Numbered from the stretch's first letter, positions 1-13,400 are shown. The stretch: DNA of 64,000 nucleotides from Sipunculus nudus (GCA_026874595.1 CM049307.1:62090370-62154369); one strand, 5' to 3'. A program made the numbers and translations. The notes: a model not told the origin generated them from the sequence alone.

Positions 1-342
1 CTTTACATAAAAATGTGTGCATTCAGTTATTGCAGTCACACTAACTATACATCATTCATTTTTCCTCTTTTCTACCAAACAGGTTTTTGTGTAAATAATC
101 ATTAGCACAGAACTTTAAAAAAAAATATTTCGCAAATAAAATCACACCAGCAAATAGCATTATGCAAAATCACACACACATGTATATACAAGTATATCCA
201 TCAGGCCATTCATAGGTGTTAATATATTAAAATTCATTTTTACATGTTAAATACATGTATATAGTGTAATTTAAGTTCAGGTAACTGTTGATGATTATAT
301 ACATAAATTCATTAAAATTTAACGCCGTGAGTTTTATACCCT

Positions 343-353
343 TGTCTCTCTCT

Positions 354-435
<82 letters not shown>
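343..435. repeat. (CT)n-(TA)n compound microsatellite
   Basis: A CT dinucleotide run passes directly into a TA run ending near 435. Reading frames across it encode only alternating Tyr-Ile and Arg-Glu and are not genes. Confidence 0.95.
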
Positions 436-439
<4 letters not shown>

Positions 440-708
440 ATATATAACGTGCGTGGCCAAGGGCAACGACTTCCTGGAATACCAGTCAGGAGGCAGATGG
501 TCCGTGCATGCTGATATGGTTTGCAAGGATGACGCATGTAGCGGCGGTAACTTCAATGAGATTATTTCCATTTCCAGTTATTTTTCCTGTTTATCTTTGT
601 ATCATAAGTATACATTCAAGGCTATTGGAGATTTTCGTAAATACTGCCTGCGCCTTCGTGGGCAGATTAAACAATGAATGGCCATGCATATATGACTCCT
701 ATGGCTGG

Positions 709-742
<34 letters not shown>

Positions 743-806
743 AATCTTATATACCTGCATGATAGTTGCAAATAAATATATACATATAAATTAATGAATG
801 ACCGTG

Positions 807-861
<55 letters not shown>
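709..861. repeat. Two (TA)n microsatellite tracts
   Basis: TA runs lie at about 709-741 and 816-860, separated by about 75 bases of AT-rich sequence. The sequence from 862 to 1506 shows no gene or repeat that I can support. Confidence 0.9.
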
Positions 862-863
<2 letters not shown>

Positions 864-1506
864 GGAATTCCGGGTAAAACATATACTTTAGCATGTGCAT
901 GGCGGTCATTGACTCTTATACTTTGCAGAATGATTATTGAGACCTTCTCACAAATACACCATTCTTAATTCTAAACATATTACATACTAAATCAGTTGAA
1001 TCAATATTACATGTAATAAAACATTTATATTATTTTTACTATTATTATTATCATTAGCAAAAATATTTCCATGCAGGTTTGTTGGGCCTCTGTGTTTTTC
1101 TGTTACGACATATAACACGAGTGAACCACAACCAAGAAAATAAACTACTGCATATCTCACATGGGAGACAATTAAATTATAACTGAGGTGTCATAAAAAG
1201 TGAAAATTAAAAAAAAAGAGCTTGCATGAAAACACACATGCAATTAAGTATATACAGCAACATGTTTGAACCCGACATGCATACAAGTATATAAATATAC
1301 ATGTCCCAATTAATTTTTGTTCAACCAGTTAAGGAAGAAGGAAAAAAGGCTTAGGCCTAAACAGCCCATCGGAGTGATAATCTCATATTTTCAGTAATAT
1401 AAAAGCATCCTTTTCGTCCTGCCGTGCATGTGCACATGTGCCAATATATACTTCGGGCAATAAACTGGATTATAAAACGTCCTGCATGCCCGTAGAAAAA
1501 AGTTTG

Positions 1507-1859
1507 TAAGGCCAAATAAAATAAGGTTTGGTTCTCAGGCACTTTTTTTCAGAAATCAATGCGGGCGCGCGGGCGTTTTTTTTTTTTAATTTTTTTTTAT
1601 TTTTGTAAGTTTCGGTAAAAATGTCAAATAATAAGGGAAAAGCAAGATGGATTTATTTGGCTAAACAAGTAAAAGCACTACATAACAAAGGAAATTTTTA
1701 TCAAAATTGTATGATTTTATCTTCTTGGGAGAAATGTCCGAGCTTCTGGAACTCAATATTGATAATATTTTGTTGAAAATCAAAATAAAAACTTTTCATG
1801 CGGAGGTTTAAAATTGACGCGGGCGGTGCCTGAGAACCATATCTTTATTTTTTTGCCTA
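1507..1859. mobile_element. TIR MITE, family A, copy 1
   Basis: The ends are imperfect inverted repeats built on GGTTCTCAGGCAC (from 1530) and GTGCCTGAGAACC (about 1826-1838), extended outward to GGCC next to a TA dinucleotide on each side. That fits a TA target-site duplication. The interior is AT-rich and non-coding. The whole segment matches 7276-7601 (opposite orientation) and 13466-13812 (same orientation), including phrases about calling points such as AAGCACTACATAACAAAG. It carries no transposase and is non-autonomous. The superfamily is uncertain; TA duplication would suit Tc1/mariner-like mobilisation. Confidence 0.75.
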
Positions 1860-2508
1860 ATATTTTTAAAGCACTATGATCAAGAAGAACAAAAACTTTC
1901 AGACTACAGTTTAGTTCTCATTGCAATCCTTTACAGATCTTGTAAACTTTGAATTTGACGGGCCGTATACAGCCAAAATAATTCTACATGCATGCATGCA
2001 TATGCGTATATATGAATACATGCCTATATATATATAGGTCTAATTTCCAGGTATCTAAACATATATATAGATGTGTCCATAAAAGTTAATCGACGTTTGT
2101 ATTTTGTAAGCTTATACTATCATATAGGTGTATTGATGTTTACATCGTGATCGATATATATATATGGTTGGTTTCTTTTGTGAGGACTTAATGGGTTTTC
2201 ATATCTATATTATATTGAAGCAATGTTGATTTTTTTCAAAGAAACTACAGGGGACCTGCATGGTATATATATTGCGATGGTTTTAAACATCACCAAAAGC
2301 GTATTGAACCCTTGATTTTAAGTCACGCACACAAATACGTGCAAATATATTTGTCCTTGCCCGTATATAGGCCTATACCATCAAGTTCCAATCATCATCA
2401 CTTCATGATCACACCTAAATATATTTAGATCTGCATATAATTTGTGTATGTATAAATGCATAAATAGACATATCATAATTGTAGAACCCGTTATAAATAA
2501 TTTAACCC

Positions 2509-2514
<6 letters not shown>
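1860..2514. other. AT-rich intergenic stretch, nothing recognised
   Basis: This stretch is AT-rich with short TA-containing words. I see no coding signal, RNA gene or repeat boundary. Confidence 0.5.

Positions 2515-2556
<42 letters not shown>
2515..2556. repeat. (TA)n microsatellite
   Basis: A pure TA run abuts and merges with the left arm of the inverted-repeat element at 2546-2805. Confidence 0.95.
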
Positions 2557-2559
<3 letters not shown>

Positions 2560-2805
2560 ACAGGACAAACTCCGATCCAGTAGAATCGTCGATCCTACTA
2601 GGACAAAGTCAGATCGGACTTTCTACTAGGAGAAACTCCGATCAGACTTTCTACAAGTAGGATCGGCGATTCTACTATAGGACAAACTCCGATCATAGCC
2701 TCTACTAGGATAACTCCGATCAACCAGAGACCACAACATAATTAGACTTTCTACTGGATCGACGATTCTACTGGATCGGAGTTTGTCCTGTGACATATAT
2801 ATATA
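2546..2805. mobile_element. 260-bp inverted-repeat (MITE/foldback) element with perfect 50-bp arms
   Basis: Bases 2546-2595 are the exact reverse complement of 2756-2805. The unique part of each arm starts ATGTCACAGGACAAACTCCG and runs on through GATCC. The 160-bp loop holds several degenerate copies of the arm's own motif (AGGACAAACTCCGATC-like words near 2600, 2630, 2679 and 2708), some alternating with CTTTCTACTAGG-like words. The outer ends are TA repeats, so the insertion is in a TA microsatellite. No coding capacity exists; open frames across it arise from the repeat. The superfamily is unknown. Confidence 0.8.
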
Positions 2806-2986
2806 CAAATGTACGTTCTCTAATTTGTAAGTTTCAGCCTTCTAAATATAACTCGCCAGCCAGCAGAAGATGTGGGAATTAAACCAACTCACATGAAAAT
2901 GTGACACATGCCTATAACAGGACAAGCCCAATTTGAATCCCCATCTAACTGACATATAACAAGTGACCGTTTATATGTACAGCCGT

Positions 2987-3300
2987 TTAGTCTGAACCGT
3001 ACCTGCCCATGCAACTAACCCCCTTATTGCCCCTGGGAGGGTAGAGGGCTCTCTGGGGCAAATTCATGGCCCGAGTCATTGCCGGCGGTAGCAACAGGCT
3101 CTCGCGATGTCCCCCGCTCTGCATGTGTTTTCTCGCATTGGGGCATGACCCCCTCATAGCGGATAACGATTTGAATCGTTTGAATGATGCGCGGGCGGGC
3201 CAGCGAGATAAAACTGTTTGGTTGCCCCGGTTAACGCTCATCCTGAGTTTCAGTAGTAACAGACCCATGAAAGGATGTACACGAGTTTACCGCCTGTAGA
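2987..3300. other. GC-richer island of unknown nature
   Basis: This block is clearly richer in G+C and CpG than its AT-rich surroundings, with sharp edges. Both strands carry open frames of 77-93 codons, as expected by chance in GC-rich DNA with few stops. I recognise no protein family. It could be a captured repeat fragment, an upstream promoter or a pseudo-exon. Confidence 0.4.
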
Positions 3301-4190
3301 TGATGGAATATGTAAACACTTAGGCAATTAGCTTATTTAAAGGTTACACGTTTTATTTAGCCCGCGGGGTGTAAAGTCTATCAAAACAACTAGTGGAATA
3401 TGATTGTTAACAGAGACTGCTCTGTATATATTTAAACATATGAAAGATTATTAACTGGTGCACAGCATTATTTTAAAAAATTAAAGTTTAATTAATATGA
3501 ATCGGTTGAATTTATTGGCCACTCTTCAGCATATATTCATTTTCACATATCTTCAGGGGCCTTTCACATGGAAAGTATGCCTTTAATGTGAAGATGTACC
3601 CATGGAAAAAAAGGATTAATTTTACACTGGTACATAACATGCATAGCCTAATATGGCCGATAAGACCTAGATTATACATGCATGTACATAGGGAACTGAA
3701 ATGTATGTATGCTTAAAAATATACATGTATATGAATTATATTTATTGTTTAACATTACTTATGTATTTCTTTGGAAACTTGAGTAAATAAAAGTATTTGA
3801 AAAATATAGGCTTATTATAACTAAAACGGTAGATCTACCATAAATATTGAATAAAAAATTAATCAACCTACCAGTTAAAACATATATACATAATATGCAG
3901 GCTTTATATTTAAAATATATTAAATATATGGGCTCATCTTTTAACGTCTTAAAATATTAATATGATAAATATGATTAATATTGTAAATATTTATATATAA
4001 TTATATTAATTATACACATTGCATAATTTTTTTTTAAACTTTTAAATGATTTTATTTTATTATTGTACACACACTTAGAAACAATCAAAATCTATGAACC
4101 GCAATAAACAAACGGTAAAAATTCCTAGCTGACATTTATAGGAAGTCCTATTCATCTTGACAATGAGCGATAATCAACTGATTATTTTTT
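3301..4190. other. AT-rich upstream flank of cyclin F
   Basis: The stretch is strongly AT-rich and without recognisable genes or repeats. Composition changes abruptly near 4200, where the cyclin F promoter begins. Confidence 0.5.
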
Positions 4191-4249
4191 TGGCAGGTAT
4201 GTTAACGCTTTGGACAATGTTGATACAACAGCAAGCCATGCATGACTAG

Positions 4250-4471
4250 CCAATCACAGAAGTCGCACATGTTCGAAAGTTTGAAGCGAACAGGCCCTAT
4301 GGGAAGGCGTGTCATGGTGAACATCTCGCGAGACGCCGAGACATCAGCTCAGCCAATCAGAAGCGAGCAGGGGATAAGGACGGATTTACTGGAGTAGTGG
4401 AGGCCGTTGTAGTTGGGGGAAAAATTCGGGGATCTCAGAGTTTCATTTCAGGAAAAACCGTTTTCTCCAAC
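4250..4471 (+). promoter_or_regulatory. Cyclin F promoter / 5' UTR with CCAAT, CHR-like and TCTCGCGAGA elements
   Basis: CCAAT boxes in good NF-Y context (GCCAATCA, GCCAATCAG) lie at 4250-4254 and 4353-4357. TTCGAA (4272-4277) and TTTGAA (4280-4285) match the cell-cycle homology region hexamer. A perfect palindromic TCTCGCGAGA occupies 4324-4333, a motif associated with CpG-type promoters in animals. The region is GC- and CpG-richer than its flanks and lies directly upstream of the predicted start codon. Known biology: vertebrate cyclin F is expressed in S/G2, and NF-Y plus CHR elements drive many G2/M genes. Function here is inferred from position and motifs; the transcription start is not mapped. 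Confidence 0.6.
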
Positions 4472-4478
4472 ATGAAAG
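4472..4478 (+). CDS. CCNF: Cyclin F exon 1 (start codon)
   Basis: The exon contributes ATG AAA G and is followed by a GTAAGT donor at 4479. The 3.3-kb intron 1 that follows holds two MITEs. This start is the least certain part of the model, because only seven coding bases support it. Confidence 0.7.
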
Positions 4479-7400
4479 GTAAGTTAAGAAGCTGATTTGA
4501 AAGTGTAATGGCTTAAAATGTTGTTTTGGTGGATTATTATAACTTTCTTTCCTAGGTTGACGGCTGTTTACACCATCGGTCATTCAGTACTTGGCGGCGG
4601 ATTTGAGTTTGAAACCAAACATGGTGTGTACAAGTCAAAATATGTACGACTTGAGTAATTCTTGTAAACTCTGCAAAATGTTGCAAGATGTTGTATACAG
4701 CCTACTCCCAGCATTCTAACATTCATCTGTTTAGATTGTTTTGAATGAATATTTTTTTTCAGTGAAGAATTCACAATCATAAACATGAGTCATGACGGTT
4801 TGATTTTTGCATTGCAGCAAATGAAGGTTCACAATTTTATTTAAGCTGTATACGATGTAAAGCCACAATAAAGCTCTTAATTTTAATATCTTAGGATTCT
4901 AAAATGTATGATTTCAATGTTTTATTTGTATGGAAGACGAGTAGGGCAGTGGGATATGTCAGTGGGTCCTGAATGGGGTAAAATACATGAATTTAATTTT
5001 AAAATGTGAAATTTGTTAAGTTTTCCTTTTTACTAATTTGAGTTCCTTTTATATATATTTCATTAAAAAATTTGTATTTTTTATGTGATGAATTTGAACA
5101 TGTTATTGAAATATGTTCATATATTATACAGGTAAATGTAAATATCATGGGGTGCAATTTCCGTTGACGTGATGTGCGCCTTGTTGCGGAATCCACAACT
5201 GATACAACCATAGTTGTGGAAATGACATGTACAATTAGGCTTTGTAATGGTGAAATGGTAGAAGGCACCAAAAACTCTGAAAGTGCTAAATATACACATC
5301 AAAATACATCTGTTCTTGTCTTTGGTAGTAAATGGGTCTTTCTGGCAACAATACCTTGATATTTTAATTAAATATTATTCCCAAAAGATCCTGGTAAACC
5401 TACCATGATTTAAACATAACAAACTTAATTAACTTGTTGTGAGAGGAAAATCATCAACTGGTACCCTGATCAGACCCTTATTAACACCAGCTTTTTCAGT
5501 TCCAAAAACATTAGACTCTGAGCGGCGTTGCAGTCTAGATGCCATTGCAAAGAACTGTGGGACACTTCACTTGATCATGGCAACATAGATTTTTCTCTAT
5601 GTAAACATAAGGGCTCTTATTAAAATTTTGGATATGTAGGGCATCTTAGGATTACATTGATGCTAAAACCTATTGGAAGTTTCATAAAACATTAATAGAC
5701 AACAAAAAGGTAATTCTTTTATGTGGACACCAGATATAAAAAGTCACTTAAATACAATTCCAAAAGGGTCTCCTATTCGAAAACCTTACAAGCTGTTTTC
5801 ATATGGGTCATTCTCAAGACATTGTTTAAGAGCAGCAGAGCAAATAGGGATAAAGCATCTTTGGACAAGACAAATATGTGCCCATCTATGAAGTTGCAAT
5901 TTTGCCCATACCAAGTTCATTTCCACCTATGAAAAAATTATATATTTCAAATTTTTACCTAAAACTACTTGTGTAAATCAAGTTGTGAATGTGCTGCATG
6001 CTGTTTTATTGTATTTTTAAGGGATAGTACTTTACTACTCTCATACTGTCCTACATTAAGAGATGTTGCAGATATGCATAGGGCATTTTAATAACTTTGG
6101 ACTTTCATACCTCTTGTTTGAAGTCTTCAGAAGATGCCCATCAATTCCTCTTTGCTGTAATGAATAAGGATTTGTAGACTGTATAAGGCAAAAGATAGGC
6201 CTGCCAAGTAACAAGTATATCAGAGAATATTGCCTTGGCATAAACCCTCAATGGCGCATGAAGCTTTCGTCCATATAGACTGATCTGGAGAAGTCCCAAG
6301 TCAGGAAAGTCTGTTGATATACAAAATAGGCGGCTAATGGGGCTTTCCCTTTTTCTGTGAAATGTTGAGTGAGAATTCCGGTCTGATTGGTTTAGTGACA
6401 GGATTCCACCCATCATGAAAAAAATACCCAAGGTAATCTTGCAAATTATTTGCATCGACTGAAATTAAAACAAGGACTAACGTTACATGTGTATCAGTAT
6501 TAGACACATTTGGACAACTGAAAAATGTAGAGCAAGACTGCTGCAGTGTACAAATAAAAACATACATGTGTATTGCAAATGTGATAAAAAAATAAGTCTG
6601 TTATGTCAATAGACCATTTCCATATACACAAAGGTGAATGCAAATGCTGTTTTCGGAATCACTTGGTGCTCAACTGTCTCATTGGAATTCCTTACTATAC
6701 CACAAAGAACATCCCTGTGTTAACAGCACATACCAACAGCAAAAAGTGATGCCAAAGGCAAACATACTCTTCAGTGACAGTGATGTGGACAGATCGATTG
6801 AATTAATAAAGAGGAAAAAATAATTACTGTGCTTGCCTTTTTATTTGTGAGGGTATTAATTTCGCAATATTCACAAATGTGAAATGATCACAAAAATGAA
6901 ATGCCCCAGCAACTGAGATGACCTCTGAAATAACCCACAGCAACCTAATTTGTGGTTTCAAAACTGGCTCATGCAATACCCCTACAAATAGACTGTGATA
7001 CATATGGACTGTGATACAAGTCTTATTTAATGACTGAACTAGAAATCAGTTAGGTATTGTAGGATATTTCTTCTAAAATATAGATTCTGCTAAACTTAGA
7101 TTTCACAGGTTCTGGTGTAATTGCAAAAATGAAAAAAAAAATCATGAAATTTCAGCCTCTCGAAAATAAAGCCAACCACAGTATATGATGCCATATCATA
7201 AGGACATTAAAACAATTACTTATGTATGGCATCTTCTTCTTATGCATTTGTGTGCCATCAAGATTTGAGGCCTCTTAGGCTAAATATAAAGGCACCGCCT
7301 GCATCAATTTTCAACCCCGCATCAAATTTTTTTTATTTTGGTTTTCAATAAAAAATTACAAATTTTGAGCTCCAGCCTTTTGTGCATTTCTCCCAAAAAA

Positions 7401-10400
7401 AAAAAAATAATACACTTTTGATAAGTTTTTCATTGTTATGTAGTGCTTTCACCAGTTTAGCAAAACAGTTGTTATTATAATGCTTTTCCCTGACCATATT
7501 ACATTTTTATTAAAACATACAAAAAAAAGTAAAAAAAATCTCGCCTGCATTGATATCTGAAAAAAGTGCCTGAGAACCAAACCAAATTTTTTTTGGCCTT
7601 ACATATGCAAAGAACCCACTGTTTCTAACCAATTCATGTCTTGATACCTCATAAACTTCTCCTTGATGTTGATAAACACAATTCACTAATGTATTATAGA
7701 TAATGAGTTTATTACAAATGAGGAATGACTTTCCATCCATTGTGTATTGATGTTCCTTACTGTTCTCTTTTTTTCCAGAAAACCTTTTGAAAGCTAAGTC
7801 CTGCAGAAAACTTCGCAGTCATGCCACTTTGTGCCAAAGTTTATCATCATGGTGTATATGGAGTCTGCCTGAGGAAATTCTAATAATACTCTTCAGAGGG
7901 TTACATATACGAGACCTGCTTAGTTTACGATCTGTAAGTTAAACATATGGTTCAAACTAATATATAAAAAAATTAAATTTTATGATTTATATCTGTCCAG
8001 AGAGAACTTTTGTTATGGTCAGTTCTTTTTCCAGTTTTTGCTGTAAAAAAATTAGTTGCATAGCTAAATCAGGTTAGATAATACAATTATTAAATACATA
8101 AAATCTTTCTTTTAACTGATTTGGATTGTCGAGTTACCAATACTGTATACAGCGCAATAAGTGCCCAGAGCACACTCAAAATTGATTTTTAACAGAAATA
8201 AATTATATCCCCAAAAAGCCATATTTTAGAGTATTTGTGCTCATATTTCTTGCATAGTTATTGAACTCTTTAAGAGTGATTATTCTTTTAAGCCCTAATT
8301 TGGTTTGTTTTTGTTTTTCCAGACTTGTACTTACTTCCGTGATCTCATTGATAACAACAGTTGTATTTTGAGCTCTGCAGCATTTGATGATTCATGGCCT
8401 TCAGAACCAAATATAAGGCATTTTGAAAGGTAACAAAACAAAGGCTCTTAATTTATCAATACATCCCTGTTAAAAGATACTCATAGATCTAACCTGTAAT
8501 GTCCAGTTTCTTAAACTTACACTTTTTTTTAAATTTTTTTTTTGTGGAGGTAACCGCCTCAAGTTTTTTAATGCTGACTTAACTAATTCTTAATTAAGTA
8601 TGTACATCTGCAGAGTTTCCATTTTGGTTTGGGACTACTTGACAGGGCGGTAGCACTCGCTTCCTATCATTTTTATAGCCTGGTGTCACCCAGGCCCGGT
8701 GTCTACTGCACCTGCGGGTCCTGGGTGTTTAATCATCCCCATTGCTGGGTCATAACCCTGAGGAACCCCCCAAAGACTCTAATGTGAGTGATGCACAGCG
8801 TTCTCATTAAGCCTGTAGAGCGCTCACCCTGGGTAGGGGCCGACTGAAAAACCTCACCGCCTCGGCTCAGATTCGAACCCACAATCTCCCGGCTTTGAGT
8901 CCTGCGCTCTACCCCTGAGCCATAGAAGCCGGTCTTAAACTTACGCTTGTTCTTTGTGGATGAGATTCATGCCAGTTATGTTTATCCTATGTTATGTGAA
9001 TAAATGGGAAATTTCCAGAAGAATCAATCTGTCACAATTCCAAAATACTTGTTTAGTTTCTTTAGACTTCAGTAAAAGGAAAAAAATTATGTTGGGTAGT
9101 CAAGTTTTGAATTGTTTTGTATTCATTGCAATTATAAACATTTAATATTATCTCATTTTTTTCAGGGCAGCAAAACATAGGAACCTTGAGTCTATGATTA
9201 AACTTGGAGTGGCTTATCTTTACAATGAAGGATGTGAGTAGTATTAACTTTCACTACAGTGCTTGCAGGCAGTTATGCCCTTGTGTGTCTTGCTCCTGTT
9301 GTTGGACTACCATAATTTCTTGTGCAAGAACCAATAAGTTTTTTTTTATGATTTTCCATGGAGTGTGTACAGACTGTCATGTGAGTTTGGGAGAAAGCAA
9401 ACTTTTTGGTTTTATGCAAATTATCCTTTTGTGGGATGTCTTCAGGTACACAACAACAGGAAGAAGCATCTTTTTTAGAAGTAAAAATTCCAAAGAAAAA
9501 AACATTTGAATTAACTTATTAATGTAAATGTGTAATACATCACGTCACCAATTAACTTTTTGTCTGCCACATAACTTTTAGTACCTGGCAGCCTATACAA
9601 GGATTACAAACACACACATACATATATAATTTCAAAGTTGTTAAGTTGTACAAGACTCATTAAATAGACTTCAGTTGATATATGCATGTCTAACAATTCC
9701 TGCATTGACTGAAAAGATTTGGATAGGTTATACCCTTATATTGAATTGTTCGAGTTAACACATTTTAGTAGATATAATGATATCTATCTGTTTGATTTCT
9801 GTTTCAGTCACTGGTGATTTTGCTGGACAGCGTATCAACACTAATGGTGACATGGCAGCCAAAATGTTTTGCCAAGTGGAGACACTGACACCGCATACAC
9901 TCCCCTTCACATGGGTGTTTATCCGTCCGCCCTGGGTCTCCTCCGGGGCCTGCTGCAAGGAATGTGTATTCAACAATATGAAATCTCACGTAGAAAAGGT
10001 AGGGTTTTTATAGATCTATCATACTGTAAGATTGTAATGTGACATAATCACAATTTGATATGTATCATGAAGATTTCATAATAGGATACATGATATGATA
10101 CAGATAAGTCATTTATAATGTTGAAGTGTTCCGAGTCATTGCTTCTCTAGAGATGGGCTGCATCAGGTTTCAAGTTAGCCATGCTGCAGCATCCATGCTT
10201 CTTGTCGCTTCATGAATAATCAATGATATAAACTGCAGTAAACAATCAGTTGTTGATTAACTGATTCTGGTCCATGGTGTTTCGGCTTAAATGAGCCTGA
10301 CATTAAATATATGGGGGGGGGGGGAAGTCAAATGACTAACTATATATTATGAAATTTGTGGATGCTATTGATGTATTTGAAATGGTTTTAAAATCAATGA

Positions 10401-13400
10401 CTAGTGAAAGTATTTGGTTAGTTCATGTCGAACTAAATACAGTTAAGGTAGCATATTTAGCAAAAATAAAACTTGTAGAAAAATATCAGGCTGAAAGTTG
10501 TATTAAATTAATATAAGACCCCAAAAAGTGTACATTAATTTAAACCCGGTTCTTTCCGTCAGGTTGAAAATGATGAAATTTTAAATTTTTTATTGACTCA
10601 TAATTTTAAATTTCAGTTATGATTGGTACAATCATGAGGAAAGAAAATTGTTTTTGAGGTATTGTCGTGTAGTTTGATAGGAGTCTACTAAAAAGTGTGT
10701 TACTATTATTGGATTCTAAAAATAGTCTACATTTTAAAAATATATATATAAATTATTTTTGAGATTGTTTAAATATGCGATAATGAATAAAAAGTTAAAT
10801 AAGTATGTATGTCATCAGAAAGAACAGTGCACCAGGTTTAAAATTATGTATACTTGACAGGGTCTGTTATGAAAAAAACAATTTATGGATTTAATTTTGA
10901 TATAGAGTTTTGCCAATTATGCTAATGTAAGCACTATTTAATTTGATATTATAAATCTGTAATACAAACTCAGGTGTGCTGGCTTTTTCAGGTACCTGAC
11001 CCTTCTGTCTGTATCTGTATCGCACAAACTCTCATGCTACTGGAGGATGAAGTGTCACCTTCTGAAACCACAAAGTACCTCCAGAGGGCAGCACAGCAGG
11101 GCTCAGCTGAGGCTGCGCTCTTGTTGTGGAAACAACAGTATTTACCAAAGGTAACTTTCACCTTGTCATCATGATAACACTTGGTGTAATGGTGGCCTGT
11201 AATTTTCTTGGTATTTACTTTCATTGTTGTAAGATAAAAAGAATGCAACATTATGTAAAGGGGGGTAACAAATTTGAAATATTTTATTTAAAGTGTAATC
11301 TTATATTGCAAATGGACTCAGTTGAATTGAAATTTCTCAATTGATAATAGAAACCTGGAATTATGTACAAATCACAGTTGTATTATTGTATGAATGGTGT
11401 AATAGTAGAGCTCCACAGTTACATTTTGAATGGGAAGAGTTACAGGTGGGCGTGTTCTTTTTTTCATTGGCAAAGTTTAGGCTCAGGAGTAATTTTGGAT
11501 TAATTTATATCGATGAAAACCTAATTTGAAGAAGACTGAACAGTTTCTGTATAATATAAATGTTTTCTGGCCCCAGGTTGGTGATAGAGCTCAAGAGCTT
11601 CTGAGTCTGCGTAAGCTCCGTGATATTGCTGCGAGCGGACACAATGAAGCTCAGTACACATTGTGCCAAATGTATGCTGCCAAGAGGTATGGAGGTATCT
11701 CAGCAACCCAGGCAGCTTCATTCGTAAGAGACTTCATCAAGGGGTCAAAGGCCACCAAGGTAGACAGTATCTACAGGAACCTGCAGTTGACAGCCTCCAT
11801 GAGGTAATAGGATTATCATTTGATTAGCAGCTATTATGTAAGGCCACTTGATGTCATGAGGCAATGTATCAGGGTTCACCACGGTGGCCCTTCTATCTCT
11901 GGTGTACCTTTGTTCAGACAATAGAATCACAAGCTGAATTCAGTGAAATCTTGGGTTTAGGGACTGCCTAAACGGAATTTCAGATTTTGACAAGACCCCA
12001 AAGATAAAGTGTGATGCCTGTGTCAATGAATTAATATATAACTTACCATTCTTTGGTTAACTGGTATAATTCATCCTCATTAACCTGCCATACAATAACA
12101 TGTTAACCAGTAGGCTTTTACATTAAGCATTCTTCAATGTCAGCAAATTTAAATGTCTGGTTATCCAGGTGGTTTAGATTTTTCATTGACTGCTGCATTT
12201 AAACTCAGGAACCTTTTTGGAAATACTCACTTGATTCATTCTTATGTGTTGATATATATGAACTATATTTTATAAAATCAAATTAAATAGAAGTTTATGT
12301 TGTTGACATAAGTGGGAAGGCACATAAGCTTATGTTAAGAATTATTTTTTTAAATGAACAATTTTTTTTAACAGGTATATCCTAATGGACTGGTTAGTAG
12401 AAGTAGCAAGTATGAAAGAGTTCAGCAGTCTTACATTACACGTAGCTATCAGCGTTGTAGATCGTTATCTGTGTACACGCATGACCTCCCGATCTCGTCT
12501 ACAACTTGTCGGTGTAGCCGCTATGGTGATTTGCTCAAGGTTAGTAATTTGATTAACATACTTTACTCACCATTTTCATCTTAATTGCTGATGTCACTTG
12601 TGATGGCCATATCGAAGAGTAAGGTTGTTCATTTGGGCCAGAATGTTTTCTAATGTCAAAATAAGAATTCAAATATTCTTACACTCCTTTCACAGCAGTT
12701 ATACATTGCAGTTGTTCCAGATCTCTTTTGTTTAACCGCTGCTTTATATAGCAAAATTCAGTGGGTCACACCACCAAGGCTTGACACAGAGAAAACAATT
12801 GCGGCTGTCAGACAAATGAGTTTGGTATTGCATTGTTCTTCCAACTGCAAGTTTAATATCTGCGTCACCTCGCTCTTGTTGGTCTGATTCTTGGCCCCGT
12901 GCCAACCCTGGTGTTGAAACCTGGAAAATCTTGCTAAACAAAGCTGCATTTTAAAACAAAGCAGATCTGGGAACAGCTTCAGTGTACAACTGCTGTCTGA
13001 GGATTGTAAAATATTCTAAGAATAGCTTTTGCTTGAAATGCCTGTTCAGTTTGTAATCTTTAATGATTTGTTATTTCAGAGCTTAATTTTCATTATTAAA
13101 TTTGTGAGGAATATCCTGTTTATGATTTAGCAGAGTGTGCACTAGCTATACATTGAGCATTTTTAATTCATTTTTAAAAGTGAAACCAAATATTGACTAG
13201 AACTCAGTTTAAAGTAACAGAATACAATATAGCTAGTCAATGTAAAGGTCATGAGCAGATACCTTTTGCATATAAACGGAGATTTATTTGGCACATAACC
13301 TTTGTGTCCATCAGGTTGCTGGGGCGAGACATCATTACTATCAGGGAGGCTGCATGGCTGACAGATAACACGTACAGGTATGAAGATGTGGTGCGAATGA

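Noticed and set aside
227-909. Open frames of 74-114 codons over the CT/TA microsatellites
   Set aside because: They encode Tyr-Ile and Arg-Glu dipeptide runs, an expected artefact of dinucleotide repeats. The same applies to frames at 2442, 49214, 58349, 58892 and 59730.
8860-8935. Possible tRNA gene (box A and box B on the minus strand)
   Set aside because: Acceptor and anticodon stems do not form, and the sequence continues into a long body with an A-rich tail and target-site duplication, so it is a SINE head.
12744-12949. Overlapping minus-strand frames of 63-65 codons in intron 8
   Set aside because: They lie inside the MITE at 12692-12996 and are in two overlapping frames with no family similarity.
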